This document shows, piece by piece, positions 26,416 through 36,283 of a stretch of 38,703 nucleotides of DNA (its first letter is position 1; each line of letters begins with the position of its first letter). Origin of the DNA: Sedimenticola sp. (GTDB lineage: Bacteria; Pseudomonadota; Gammaproteobacteria; Chromatiales; Chromatiaceae); NCBI GenBank assembly GCA_011051655.1, contig DRKS01000043.1, positions 1 to 38,703 of the forward strand, given 5' to 3'. Made by a program: the position numbers and the translations under genes. Below the pieces are notes generated by a model. It was not told the DNA's origin and made no database searches. It was given only the letters and a program-made list of their open reading frames with translations.

Positions 26416-27615
26416 TCATTGCTTTGCCAGCACCAGGAAGGCGCCGGCCGACAAGGCGGTGAGCACCGCCGCGACGGAAAAGGCGGTCTCCATGTTGAAC
26501 CACTGCCACAATGAACCGAACAACAGGGCGCCGGGCAGGGCGAACAAGCCGCAGATCAAGTGATACAGCCCGAAAACGGTGCCCGCCTGGGCCCGTGGCG
26601 CAAAGTCCCCTATGAGGGCCCGCTCGGCCCCTTCGCTGAAGGCCGTGGCGGCGGCATAGGCCAGGAACAGGACCCACACCATAAGGCCGCCGACGGGCAG
26701 GAAGGCAAAGGCGAGCAACAGGCTTATCCGCCCCAGCCAGCCGAGGGCCACGACGGGAATGCGGCCCAATCCGTCCGACAGCATGCCGGCCGGGGTCGCC
26801 ACCAGCGCACGGGTTGCATGGGCGGCGGCCCAGATCAGCGGCACCCAGGCCACCCGGATGCCGGCATCGCTCGCCCACAGCACCAAAAAGGCCTCCGGCG
26901 CCGCGGCCAGCGCCAGCCCTCCCGCCGAGAGGATGAGGGCGCGGGCGCGCAGATCCAGCGCGCGCCACCGGAAGCGCGGGACGGGAAGGCCGGCCGCCGG
27001 CGGCCTGGAGGGCAGACAGATCACCAGCACCAGGATCAACAACACCCCCGGCACCGCCGAGTAAAGAAAGACATCGCGCATCCCGACGCCCGACTGGAGG
27101 AGCCCGAACGCCAACAGCGGCCCGAGCATGGCGCCGGCATGATCCATGGCGCGATGAAAACCGAAGGCCCGGCCACGGCTGCCCGCATCCACCGCGGCAG
27201 AGATGAGCGCATCGCGCGGCGCCGTCCGCAGCCCCTTGCCCACACGGTCGAGAAAACGCAGCACCATGACCGAGGTCCAACCCAGGGCCAGCGCCATGAG
27301 CGGCCTGGCGGCATTGGACACCGTATAGCCGCCGACCACCAGCCGTTTGTGGCTCCAGCCGCGGTCGGCCAGGCGGCCCGAGACCAGCTTCAACAGGCTG
27401 GACGTGGTCTCCGCCAGGCCCTCGACCAATCCCACCACGGCGGGGCCCGCGCCGAGAGTCGCCGTCAGGAACAGGGGCAGCAAGGGGGTGATCATCTCGC
27501 TGGCCGTATCGTTGAGCAGCGAAACGACGCCCAAGAGCACGACGGAGCGAGGCAGAAACCCCATGCCCATCATGGCGGCGGTTCCCGGCGAACGGGAAAG
27601 CCCGTCATGCGCCAC
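26416..27615 (-). CDS. MFS transporter
   Basis: 399 residues with about twelve membrane helices. The family loop motif is visible as SGRLADRGWSHKRLVVGGY between helices 2 and 3, with RVGKGLRTAPRDALI after helix 4. The first half begins SVVLLGVVSLLNDTASEMITPLLPLFL. Related bacterial proteins are annotated as multidrug or unknown-substrate exporters. The start is uncertain: ATG codons at residues 1, 15, 16 and 18 are all possible. It is divergent from the SQR-like gene and convergent with the acyl-CoA ligase; the 87 bases between the latter two hold no clear terminator. Confidence 0.9.
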   Translation of the reverse strand: MAHDGLSRSPGTAAMMGMGFLPRSVVLLGVVSLLNDTASEMITPLLPLFLTATLGAGPAVVGLVEGLAETTSSLLKLVSGRLADRGWSHKRLVVGGYTVSNAARPLMALALGWTSVMVLRFLDRVGKGLRTAPRDALISAAVDAGSRGRAFGFHRAMDHAGAMLGPLLAFGLLQSGVGMRDVFLYSAVPGVLLILVLVICLPSRPPAAGLPVPRFRWRALDLRARALILSAGGLALAAAPEAFLVLWASDAGIRVAWVPLIWAAAHATRALVATPAGMLSDGLGRIPVVALGWLGRISLLLAFAFLPVGGLMVWVLFLAYAAATAFSEGAERALIGDFAPRAQAGTVFGLYHLICGLFALPGALLFGSLWQWFNMETAFSVAAVLTALSAGAFLVLAKQ

Positions 27616-27764
27616 GCTTTCGCACCCCTGGGTATCGTCTCCGGCATCATGTCGCCCCCGTCCCGAGTGTTATCCGGTTTCCGCCGGGCACTATACCATT
27701 CGATACGGGGTCGCAAGCCATCCCGGAAGTCTCTATAGTGAGTGACCAGCGGGAGGATGACCAA

Positions 27765-28892
27765 ATGAATGCTGTAACCATAGTCGGTTCCGGTTTTGCG
27801 GCCTTGACGGCCGTGCGCAAATTGCGTGCGGCAGGGCCCGGCCTGGAGATCACCCTGGTGGCCCCAAGGCCGCAATTCAGCTACCTGCCGGGAACCATCT
27901 GGATTCCCTCGGGGCTGCGCCGGCCGGAGGATCTGCTGATCCCGCTGGACAACTTTTTCCAGCGCATGGGCGTCAACTACCACCAGGGCCCGGCCACCGG
28001 ACTGAGGCATGGCGGCCGCACCCTGCTGACCGATAACGGAGAGATCCCCAACGACGGGCTGATCATCGCCTCCGGCGGCCGTTTCCTCAAGAAGCTCCCC
28101 GGCATCGAGCACGCCATCATCCCCTGCGAAGGCATCCCGGCGGCGGTAAGAATCCGTGACCGGCTGAAAGAGATGCAAGGCGGCGCCATCGCCGTCGGCT
28201 TCTCCGGCAACCCCCGGGAGCCCTCCGCCATGCGCGGTGGTCCCATGTTCGAATTCCTGTTTGGCATCGACCGCCAGCTGCGGCTGGAGGGACGGCGCCA
28301 CCGCTTCAGGCTGATCTTCTTCACCCCCGGCACTGAACCCGGCAAGCGGCTGGGACCGAAGGCGGTGGCCGGGCTGTTGCGGGAAATGGAGGCCCGCGGT
28401 ATCGAAACCCGCCTGGGACACAAGCTCAAGCGGTTCGACGAAGACAAGGTGGTCACCGAGGGCGGTGAGTTCGAGGCCGACCTGATCCTGTTCATGCCCG
28501 GCATGACCGGCAATCAGTGGTTTGACAACAGCGAGCTGCCCCGATCGGAGGGCGGCCTCATCCGTGCGGACCCCTACTGCCGGGTGGAGGGTATGGAGCG
28601 GGTCTATGTGGCGGGAGACTCCGGCAGCTTCCCCGGCCCCGCCTGGATGCCAAAGCAGGCCCACATGGCCGATCTGCAGGCAAAGGCCGCCGCGGCCAAT
28701 CTGGCGGCAGAATTGAAAGGAGGGGCGCCGGCGAAGACCTTCAGGGTGGAACTGGTCTGCATTATCGACGGCCGGGACAGCGGCATGCTGGTGGCCCGCA
28801 CCCCCAAGCGCAACCTGGTGCTGCCCCGGATGCGCCTCTTCCACTGGATCAAACGCCTGTACGAGTGGTGGTATCTGCGGCAGTACCGTTAG
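27765..28892 (+). CDS. FAD-dependent oxidoreductase of the sulfide:quinone oxidoreductase superfamily
   Basis: 375 residues: FAD-binding VTIVGSGFAALTAVRKL, second FAD motif VYVAGDSGSFPGPAWMPKQAHMADLQAKAAAANL, and a C-terminal amphipathic, tryptophan-rich helix (LFHWIKRLYEWWY) like the membrane anchor of SQR. Cysteines are at 121, 272 and 332. By recollection of SQR alignments, C121 and C332 match two redox cysteines, but the middle one near 156 is absent, so sulfide oxidation is not certain. The ATG at 27765 has GGGAGG 8 bases upstream; a GTG at 27738 is an alternative. Confidence 0.8.
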   Translation: MNAVTIVGSGFAALTAVRKLRAAGPGLEITLVAPRPQFSYLPGTIWIPSGLRRPEDLLIPLDNFFQRMGVNYHQGPATGLRHGGRTLLTDNGEIPNDGLIIASGGRFLKKLPGIEHAIIPCEGIPAAVRIRDRLKEMQGGAIAVGFSGNPREPSAMRGGPMFEFLFGIDRQLRLEGRRHRFRLIFFTPGTEPGKRLGPKAVAGLLREMEARGIETRLGHKLKRFDEDKVVTEGGEFEADLILFMPGMTGNQWFDNSELPRSEGGLIRADPYCRVEGMERVYVAGDSGSFPGPAWMPKQAHMADLQAKAAAANLAAELKGGAPAKTFRVELVCIIDGRDSGMLVARTPKRNLVLPRMRLFHWIKRLYEWWYLRQYR

Positions 28893-28905
28893 CCAGCCAT
28901 ACCCT

Positions 28906-28922
28906 GCGGGCGGGGCGCCCGC
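28906..28922. terminator. Short GC hairpin between convergent genes
   Basis: GCGGGCG-GGG-CGCCCGC is a seven-base perfect stem in the 36-base gap between the SQR-like gene and norD, which converge. No U-tract lies next to it, so termination would be weak or factor-assisted in either direction. Confidence 0.4.
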
Positions 28923-28928
28923 GCTCCA

Positions 28929-30767
28929 TCAAGGCCGCGTGAGCCGGGCGTAGAGCAGGGGCAGCCGCTTCGGCAGCTCAGAGGGTTTGCGAATGACCAC
29001 GAAACCGCCCGCGCCAAACAGATGGGGCAGATAGTCGTTGGCCCTGGTATCCACCGTGACGCAGAAGGGTTGCAGCCCCAGGCGGCGGGCCTCATCGATG
29101 GCATGACGGGTGTCCTCGATGCCGTAGCGGCCTTCGTATTTGTCCAGGTCGTTGGGTTTGCCATCGGTCAGCAACAGCAGCAGGCGGCGGTTGGCGGGTT
29201 GCTCCCGCAGGATCCCGCCGGCATGCCGGATGGCGGCCCCCATGCGGGTGTAGTAGCCGGGTTTGATGGCGCTGATGCGGCCCCGTATCTTGGGGCTGTA
29301 GGTCTCATCAAAGGTTTTGAGTTGATGGAATCGAACCGGATCACGGCGCCTGGAGGAGAAGCCGTACAGGGCGAACATGTCGCGGGTGGCTGAGAGGCTC
29401 TCTGAAAAAAGGAACAGACTGTCGCGAATGACGTCGATGACCCGCATGCGGTCATCGATCCAGGTATCGGTAGAGAGGGAGAGATCCGCCAGCAGCAGGC
29501 AGGCCAGATCCCGCGCGCCCGGACGCAGATCCCTGTACAGGCCATCAGCACTGGTCATATGCCCAGCCGCCCGGTCGGCGGTGAAGCGCAGGAAGGCGTC
29601 CAGATCGATCTCGCTGCCGTCGGCCATGCCACGGCGCCAGGTGCGGGCGGGGGCCAGGGCCTGGAATTGGGCGCGCAGGCGCCTGGCGGTCTTGCGCAAA
29701 TGCTCCGGCAGCTCACAGGCCTCTGCATCGGCGGCCAGCATGGGGAGCAGGCGGCAGTGATCCGGTTGCAACCGCCGGCTCTTGTAGTCCCACTCCGGCA
29801 ACAGGATGCCCTTGCCCAGCACCCGGTCGTCGTTCTCTTCGGCGGGCAGATCCAGGTCGAACCGCAGGCGTCCCGCAGTGGATTTGCCATCCCGGGTGAC
29901 GCTGAATTTTTGCATATCCCTGGCGATGTCGGCGGCTTGGTCCAGGTCTTCGTTCTCCTCTGTACCCCGGTCCACTTTGACAAATTCACCCCAGGTCAGG
30001 ATGTTCTCCATACGAACAGTCACTAAACCTCGGTTCTCCTCCGGCTTGGTCGTCTGCTCGGCCTGGCGGCGGCGTTGGTCCTCCAGCTCCTTGGTCTTGC
30101 CTTTTCGGGTGTTATTTTGCTCATCTTCCGTGGACGAGGAGGCGCCGGCCGATGGCCGCGGCGGGGCTGGATGTAACCACAGCGGAACCGGCTGGGGCTG
30201 GTGTTTTGCCGGGGGCAGTTGATCTTCACTGCCGGGGTTGCGCAGGGCATTGCGGATTGCCCGTTCCCGGGCGGCCTCTTTTGGAGGGAGATCAGCGAGG
30301 TCTGCGCGCTGTTCCAGGTGGGCCTCCACCAGCCGGTCATAGCGTGGCCGCAGTCCCGGCCAGGTGGCCAGGGTCCGGGCCGTGAGCTGCTGGTTTTTCC
30401 GGAACCAGTCCTGTTCGGCGCCATTGTCGCCCGTGGCCAGGGCGGCGAGCCAGAGGTAGAGATCCCAGTTCAGTCTGGGGGTTGGAAAGCAGTCCACTAT
30501 GGCCGGCAGGCGCAGGGAGCGCTCATCCCGCCAGGCCAGTTCCGTTTGCTGGTTGATGCCGGCGAAACGCTGCAACCAGGTGCGACGGGCGCCGTGTTCG
30601 GTGGCCCCGGCGGATTCGATCCGGAGTCCGCCATCCCCACCCAGGGCGCGGAACAGGATACCGCTGGTCTGCTTGACCTGTTCCAGGCGAACGGCGGCCT
30701 CCGGATGGCGGCTGTCCGCCATGCGGGTGATGATGTTGTGCCAGATTTTTCCGACCTGCTCTTCCAT
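28929..30767 (-). CDS. norD: NorD-type von Willebrand A protein (NO reductase activation)
   Basis: 612 residues with a variable N-terminal half, an E/Q/R-rich charged linker around 200-260, and a C-terminal VWA domain near 425-610. The metal site is DLSLS (D-x-S-x-S in LLLADLSLSTDTW), with a later LLLLTDGKPNDLDKYEG. NorD works with the AAA+ ATPase NorQ to insert the non-heme iron or assemble the NO reductase. It starts one base after the norQ stop. Last gene of the nor operon. Confidence 0.93.
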   Translation of the reverse strand: MEEQVGKIWHNIITRMADSRHPEAAVRLEQVKQTSGILFRALGGDGGLRIESAGATEHGARRTWLQRFAGINQQTELAWRDERSLRLPAIVDCFPTPRLNWDLYLWLAALATGDNGAEQDWFRKNQQLTARTLATWPGLRPRYDRLVEAHLEQRADLADLPPKEAARERAIRNALRNPGSEDQLPPAKHQPQPVPLWLHPAPPRPSAGASSSTEDEQNNTRKGKTKELEDQRRRQAEQTTKPEENRGLVTVRMENILTWGEFVKVDRGTEENEDLDQAADIARDMQKFSVTRDGKSTAGRLRFDLDLPAEENDDRVLGKGILLPEWDYKSRRLQPDHCRLLPMLAADAEACELPEHLRKTARRLRAQFQALAPARTWRRGMADGSEIDLDAFLRFTADRAAGHMTSADGLYRDLRPGARDLACLLLADLSLSTDTWIDDRMRVIDVIRDSLFLFSESLSATRDMFALYGFSSRRRDPVRFHQLKTFDETYSPKIRGRISAIKPGYYTRMGAAIRHAGGILREQPANRRLLLLLTDGKPNDLDKYEGRYGIEDTRHAIDEARRLGLQPFCVTVDTRANDYLPHLFGAGGFVVIRKPSELPKRLPLLYARLTRP

Positions 30768-30768
30768 C

Positions 30769-31581
30769 CTATTTTGCCCAATGGGCCTGTACGACCTCCA
30801 TCAGGGCGCTGGTGGTTTCGCAGTCGTCTGACAGGGGTTCGACCATGGCGGCGCGGCAGGCCTCCAGCGGATCATAGCCACCCAGGATAAGGGTTGCCGT
30901 GTAGACCAGCAGGCGGGTGGAGGCGGCCTCTTCCAGGTCGTGATCCTTCAGCGCGCGCAGGGCATTGGCCAGGCCGACCAGTTGTCTGGCCCGCGCCTCG
31001 TCAATGCCGGTCTCGCCCACCAGGATCCGGCATTCCAGGTCCGGTTCCGGGAAATCGAAATGCAGGGCGACAAAGCGTTGCCGCGTGCTGGGCTTCATCC
31101 CCTTGAGCAGGTTCTGGTAACCGGGGTTGTAGGAGACCACCAGCATGAATTCCGGCGGCGCCCGCAGGGTCTCGCCGGTGCGCTCGATGGGCAGGATGCG
31201 CCGGTCATCGGTGAGGGGGTGCAGCACTACGGTGGTGTCCTTGCGCGCCTCCACCACCTCGTCCAGATAGCAGATGGCCCCTTCCCTCACCGCACGGGTC
31301 AGGGGGCCGTCGCTCCAGTAGGTACCTTTGTCGCCGATGAGGTGACGGCCCACCAGGTCGGCGGCGGTCAGGTCATCGTGACAGGCCACGGTATAGACCG
31401 GCCGCCCCAGCCGGGCCGCCATGTGGTTGATGAAGCGGGTCTTGCCGCAGCCGGTGGGCCCTTTGATCAGCAGCGGCAACTGGTGCCGCCAGGCATGTTC
31501 GAACAGGATGGCCTCGTCTCCCTGGGGTTGGTAGAAGGGGAGCTCAGAGGCTTTAGGTTGTGTTGCAAACAGGGTGGTCAT
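30769..31581 (-). CDS. norQ: NorQ/CbbQ-type AAA+ ATPase
   Basis: 270 residues from the ATG at 31579-31581 (MTTLFATQ), which has GAGG 9 bases upstream. Walker A is GPTGCGKT (41-48) and Walker B is ICYLDEV (103-109), with VGRHLIGDKGTYWSDGPLTRAV between them, typical of the MoxR-like NirQ/NorQ/CbbQ group. A C-terminal CbbQ domain follows. It partners NorD as a metal-insertion/activation machine for the NO reductase. Confidence 0.95.
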   Translation of the reverse strand: MTTLFATQPKASELPFYQPQGDEAILFEHAWRHQLPLLIKGPTGCGKTRFINHMAARLGRPVYTVACHDDLTAADLVGRHLIGDKGTYWSDGPLTRAVREGAICYLDEVVEARKDTTVVLHPLTDDRRILPIERTGETLRAPPEFMLVVSYNPGYQNLLKGMKPSTRQRFVALHFDFPEPDLECRILVGETGIDEARARQLVGLANALRALKDHDLEEAASTRLLVYTATLILGGYDPLEACRAAMVEPLSDDCETTSALMEVVQAHWAK

Positions 31582-31585
31582 GGAT

Positions 31586-31864
31586 TTATCCCTCTGCCAA
31601 AACAAAAGCGATAGTGATCAACAGGCCGGGCAGCAGTAGCCAGATGGTGACTGGCCAGCGCCAGAAGCCCTGGACTCGGTTCAGGCCCATGAAATAGGCG
31701 CCGATCAGATGGCCCTTGATCAGCGCCAGCAGCAGGACGCCCAGTGCAATATCCAGTCCGCTCAGGCCCAGGCGGCCGATGCTGTAGGTGACCAGGGTTA
31801 GTGCCACCATGATCAGCCAGATCCATGTGCAGTGCCTCAAGCCAACTGTTTCTTGCTTATTCAT
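31586..31864 (-). CDS. Cytochrome c oxidase subunit IV-like small membrane protein (NorF-type)
   Basis: 92 residues with three hydrophobic helices: IWLIMVALTLVTYSIG, ALGVLLLALIKGHLIGAYFMG, and WPVTIWLLLPGLLITIAFVLA. The LIKGHLIGAYFM element is a hallmark of the prokaryotic COX4 family. In nor clusters this position is occupied by NorF, needed for full NO reductase activity in Paracoccus. The ATG used (31862-31864, MNKQETVG) lies 2 bases after the norE stop; an upstream extension would overlap norE. Confidence 0.82.
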   Translation of the reverse strand: MNKQETVGLRHCTWIWLIMVALTLVTYSIGRLGLSGLDIALGVLLLALIKGHLIGAYFMGLNRVQGFWRWPVTIWLLLPGLLITIAFVLAEG

Positions 31865-31866
31865 AA

Positions 31867-32460
31867 TCAGTGCATCACATAAACCAGTGGAAACAGGATC
31901 AACCAGACCAGGTCCACCATGTGCCAATAGGAGGCCCCGGTCTCCACGCCGGTATGGTCTTCAATACTATAGCCGCCACGCCGGGCCTTCAGCGCCACCG
32001 CCGCCAGGATCACCATGCCCATGATGACGTGCATGAAGTGGAAGAAGGTCAGTGAGAGGTAGAACATGTAGAAGCTGTTGGTGCTCAGGTTGATCCCCGC
32101 ACTGAAGTGGTGGCCGTATTCCGCTGACTTCACGGCCAGAAACAGGACGCCCATGCCCAGGGCAGCGAGCAGCCAGCGTACACAGATCTGGCTTGCACCC
32201 TCGCGGATGGCGGCCACGGCGCGCACCACGAAGTAGCTGCTGGTGATCAGGGCCAGGGTGTTGATCAGTGCGGCATCCCGATCCAGGTGCTGTTGGAACT
32301 GGTTGAACAGCTCAACATTGTTCATTCGGGTAAAGGCGTAAGTGGCAAAGAAGATGGCAAAGACCGCTAGCTCAGCCAGGATAAATATCCATATCGCCAG
32401 ATCCCCCGGCGGGTATCTGTTCAGTTGGCCTGCCGGATTTGTTTGCGTTAATGCTGTCAT
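31867..32460 (-). CDS. norE: NorE-type heme-copper oxidase subunit III-like protein
   Basis: 197 residues with five membrane helices: GDLAIWIFILAELAVFAIFFATYAF, LINTLALITSSYFVVRAVAAI, WLLAALGMGVLFLAVKSAEY, FYMFYLSLTFFHFMHVIMGMVILAAVAL, and YWHMVDLVWLILFPLVYV. HFMHVIMG and the W-H-M-VDLVW end are subunit III signatures. The frame stays open far upstream into norB, but only from the ATG at 32458-32460 does it match the family, and a terminator lies just upstream. No strong Shine-Dalgarno. Confidence 0.88.
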   Translation of the reverse strand: MTALTQTNPAGQLNRYPPGDLAIWIFILAELAVFAIFFATYAFTRMNNVELFNQFQQHLDRDAALINTLALITSSYFVVRAVAAIREGASQICVRWLLAALGMGVLFLAVKSAEYGHHFSAGINLSTNSFYMFYLSLTFFHFMHVIMGMVILAAVALKARRGGYSIEDHTGVETGASYWHMVDLVWLILFPLVYVMH

Positions 32461-32489
32461 GGAACTGTCAACGACGCTGCTCCCAGGAG

Positions 32490-32522
32490 AAAAAAAGGGC
32501 TGGCGCAGGGGGCGCGCCAGCC
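32490..32522 (-). terminator. Intrinsic terminator between norB and norE
   Basis: On the minus strand GGCTGGCGC and GCGCCAGCC form nine perfect GC-rich pairs around a seven-base loop, followed one base later by seven T (32490-32496). It sits in the 119-base norB-norE gap and should make norCB the main transcript, with norE onward by read-through. Confidence 0.8.
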
Positions 32523-32579
32523 TGAAGTGCAGCCAAATGGGGGGCTGCTTTGGAGGGATAACATCCTCTAAATATCTCC

Positions 32580-34428
<1,849 letters not shown>

Positions 34429-34503
34429 GACAACAGCTCCTTGCAAAAGATTGGATATCTGGATGTTCGGACTAAAAGCTACCAGTGGACCGGAATGTCG
34501 GCA

Positions 34504-34517
34504 TTGACAATTCGCAA
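34504..34517 (-). promoter_or_regulatory. Candidate Fnr/DNR/NnrR-type operator upstream of norC
   Basis: On the minus strand TTGCG-AATT-GTCAA, in a 19-base stretch (with TGCCG following) repeated upstream of the next gene. The half-sites fit Crp/Fnr-type TTGNN-N4-NNCAA sites of denitrification regulators. A -10-like TAGCTT lies about 21 bases downstream, placing the site near -41.5, the usual activator position. It lies about 83 bases before the norC ATG. Confidence 0.65.
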
Positions 34518-34519
34518 CA

Positions 34520-34915
34520 CTAACCCTGGTCGGGAATTGATTTGACCCACTCCTCCATGGCCGAATTGGCCACCGGCATGGGCGCCTCCATGAAGGTGAT
34601 GAAGAAACGACCCTTCAATTCACATATCCCGATAGAGCGCGGCCGCTCGGCCATGACCTCCGGGCCGGGCAGGGTGATACCAAAGCAAAGCACGATATTT
34701 TTGGCATCCAGGATTTCATCACTGATCTGCCCATATTCCAGGGACCTGGTATGCGCATAGTGATCGAACACGGTGATAAAGCGGGCGATCTCATGGGCCA
34801 TTATCCTTTCCTTCAGATACCCGATGATCTCATCCACAGTTTTGAACCGGGTTTCCGATTTGTCCACCTCGAGGGAAAAGATGGAATAGGTTTCCCGTGA
34901 CAACGACTGCTTCAT
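34520..34915 (-). CDS. DUF6858-like protein of the nor locus
   Basis: 131 residues from the ATG at 34913-34915 (MKQSLSRETYSIFSLEVDKSET). Conserved-looking blocks are VDEIIGYLKERI, RFITVFDHYAHTRSLEYG, EILDAKNIVLCFGITLPGPEVMAERPRSIGI, and a C-terminal FFITFMEAPMPVANSAMEEWVK. I believe this is the family called DUF6858; function unknown, and no membrane segment or cofactor motif is seen. It lies just upstream of norC's operator and has its own near-identical operator, so co-induction with NO reductase is likely. Confidence 0.75.
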   Translation of the reverse strand: MKQSLSRETYSIFSLEVDKSETRFKTVDEIIGYLKERIMAHEIARFITVFDHYAHTRSLEYGQISDEILDAKNIVLCFGITLPGPEVMAERPRSIGICELKGRFFITFMEAPMPVANSAMEEWVKSIPDQG

Positions 34916-35003
34916 TTCCTGTCCTTCGGCACCGCAATGTCGATTCAGGGTTGAATAACGCCAGGTCGGAGAAAAAAGTACCTCACCATCAATGCCTCCG
35001 GCA

Positions 35004-35017
35004 TTGATAATTCGCAA
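35004..35017 (-). promoter_or_regulatory. Candidate Fnr/DNR/NnrR-type operator upstream of the DUF6858-like gene
   Basis: On the minus strand TTGCG-AATT-ATCAA, one base different from the norC site exactly 500 bases away; the next five bases (TGCCG) are also shared. A -10-like TACTTT sits at almost the same spacing as in the norC promoter. The site also overlaps a perfect inverted repeat ATCAATGCC/GGCATTGAT (34988-35008). Confidence 0.65.
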
Positions 35018-35057
35018 TGCAAAGAAGCGGGTTGGGGTGGGCAGGATGAAAGACGGG

Positions 35058-35762
35058 TCAGCCCTCTGCTATCAGTTCCAGGTTGGGAATATCACAGAGA
35101 TAATGATTCGGCGCCGTTTCCGCCAGCAGGCCCCGGCGTTTGAATTCCGCTATGGTGCGGCTGGCCGTTTCCGTGGTAAGGCCAAGCATGGCCCCCATAT
35201 CCTCCCGGTGAAAGAGCTCGCACTGGTCGCCCTCTTGCCTGCGCACCAGCCGTAACAGCAGGCGCGCCACCCGCTGGCGCGCCGAGCCGGTCGACAGCTC
35301 CGTGAGCCAGGCGTCCGCCTCGCTCAACGCCCGCTGCCAACGGGCCATGAGTTCCCGGTGCAGGACGGGATTCTCTTTATCCATGCACCGGACCACCTTA
35401 ACCGGGAGGCGGCATACCTCCGTAGTCTGAAGCATGACCGCATCATGCTGATAGCCCTGGCCCAGCAGGGCCTCCAGGCCGGCCACGTCGGTGCCCTGAA
35501 GCAGGCGCACAATGCGCTGGCCGCCGTCCGGCAGATACTGCACCAGCTTTACCAGGCCACGGCGGATGGTATACAGGTACCGGCCCTCATCGCCGGCACG
35601 GTAGAGGATGGAGCCCGCCGGCAGGAGAAAGACATCGATGGGACTGTGGATGCATTCGAAGTCCTTCTCCTGAAGGCCCGCAAACAGCACCGTGTCGCGT
35701 AAGGCGCAGGTCTGGCAATCCGCCTCGCCGGCCCAGGCTTCTTTCGGGGTAACGGTTTTCAT
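35058..35762 (-). CDS. Crp/Fnr family transcriptional regulator (DNR/NnrR/Fnr-like)
   Basis: 234 residues: N-terminal cysteine region, cyclic-nucleotide-binding-like beta barrel (about 45-125, ILYRAGDEGRYLYTIRRGLVKL), long dimer helix, and C-terminal HTH with LGLTTETASRTIAEFKRRGLL. E198, S201 and R202 keep the Fnr recognition pattern E-x2-SR. Cysteines C16, C19, C37 and C117: C16-x2-C19 and C117 match Fnr cluster ligands, but the third Fnr cysteine position holds valine and C37 is elsewhere. It may sense NO or O2 by a variant centre. It probably controls the nor genes. Confidence 0.9.
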   Translation of the reverse strand: MKTVTPKEAWAGEADCQTCALRDTVLFAGLQEKDFECIHSPIDVFLLPAGSILYRAGDEGRYLYTIRRGLVKLVQYLPDGGQRIVRLLQGTDVAGLEALLGQGYQHDAVMLQTTEVCRLPVKVVRCMDKENPVLHRELMARWQRALSEADAWLTELSTGSARQRVARLLLRLVRRQEGDQCELFHREDMGAMLGLTTETASRTIAEFKRRGLLAETAPNHYLCDIPNLELIAEG

Positions 35763-35879
35763 TGTCCCCGGATTTTACACACCCATCAGCGGCAATTGGA
35801 ATCTATTTCCCAGGCGGGCGGCTCATTGTCTCCCTGACCTGCTTGGTCCGGGTTTGCCGGCCGCGCCGGGCAAACGAAA

Positions 35880-35909
35880 AAGGCCGGCCTGCTTGCGCAG
35901 ACCGGCCTT
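35880..35909. terminator. Bidirectional terminator between rplS and the Crp/Fnr gene
   Basis: AAGGCCGG ... CCGGCCTT with inner CTGC/GCAG pairing and one mismatch gives a stem of about ten pairs around TTGC. It is flanked by five A on the left and six T on the right. On the minus strand it ends the rpsP-rplS operon just after rplS; it could also act on the plus strand. Confidence 0.88.
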
Positions 35910-35932
35910 TTTTATACGAGCAGCCAGTGTTG

Positions 35933-36277
35933 CTAGATTTTTTCCTTGATACGCGCCGCCTTGCCCGTGCGGCCCCGCAGGTAGTAGAGCTTGGCCCGGC
36001 GCACATCACCGCGGCGCAATACCTTGATCTCGCCGATGGCGGGGCTGTGGGTCTGAAATACACGCTCGACGCCCTCGCCATGAGAGATCTTGCGTACGGT
36101 GAAGGCGGAGTTCAGGCCCCGGTTGCGCTTGGCGATAACGACGCCTTCAAAGGCCTGCATGCGCTCGCGGTTGCCTTCCTTCACTTTGACCTGCACGACC
36201 ACCGTGTCTCCAGGGGAGAATTCCGGAACCTCGCGCTTGATCTGTTCGGCTTCGAGCTCCTCGATAATGTTGGTCAT
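35933..36277 (-). CDS. rplS: 50S ribosomal protein L19
   Basis: 114 residues: [62 protein letters not shown] and the C-terminal [22 protein letters not shown] are unmistakable L19. It sits at the 30S-50S interface. It is the last gene of the rpsP-rimM-trmD-rplS operon, 6 bases after trmD, followed directly by a strong terminator. Confidence 0.98.
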   Translation of the reverse strand: MTNIIEELEAEQIKREVPEFSPGDTVVVQVKVKEGNRERMQAFEGVVIAKRNRGLNSAFTVRKISHGEGVERVFQTHSPAIGEIKVLRRGDVRRAKLYYLRGRTGKAARIKEKI

Positions 36278-36283
36278 GGTCGT

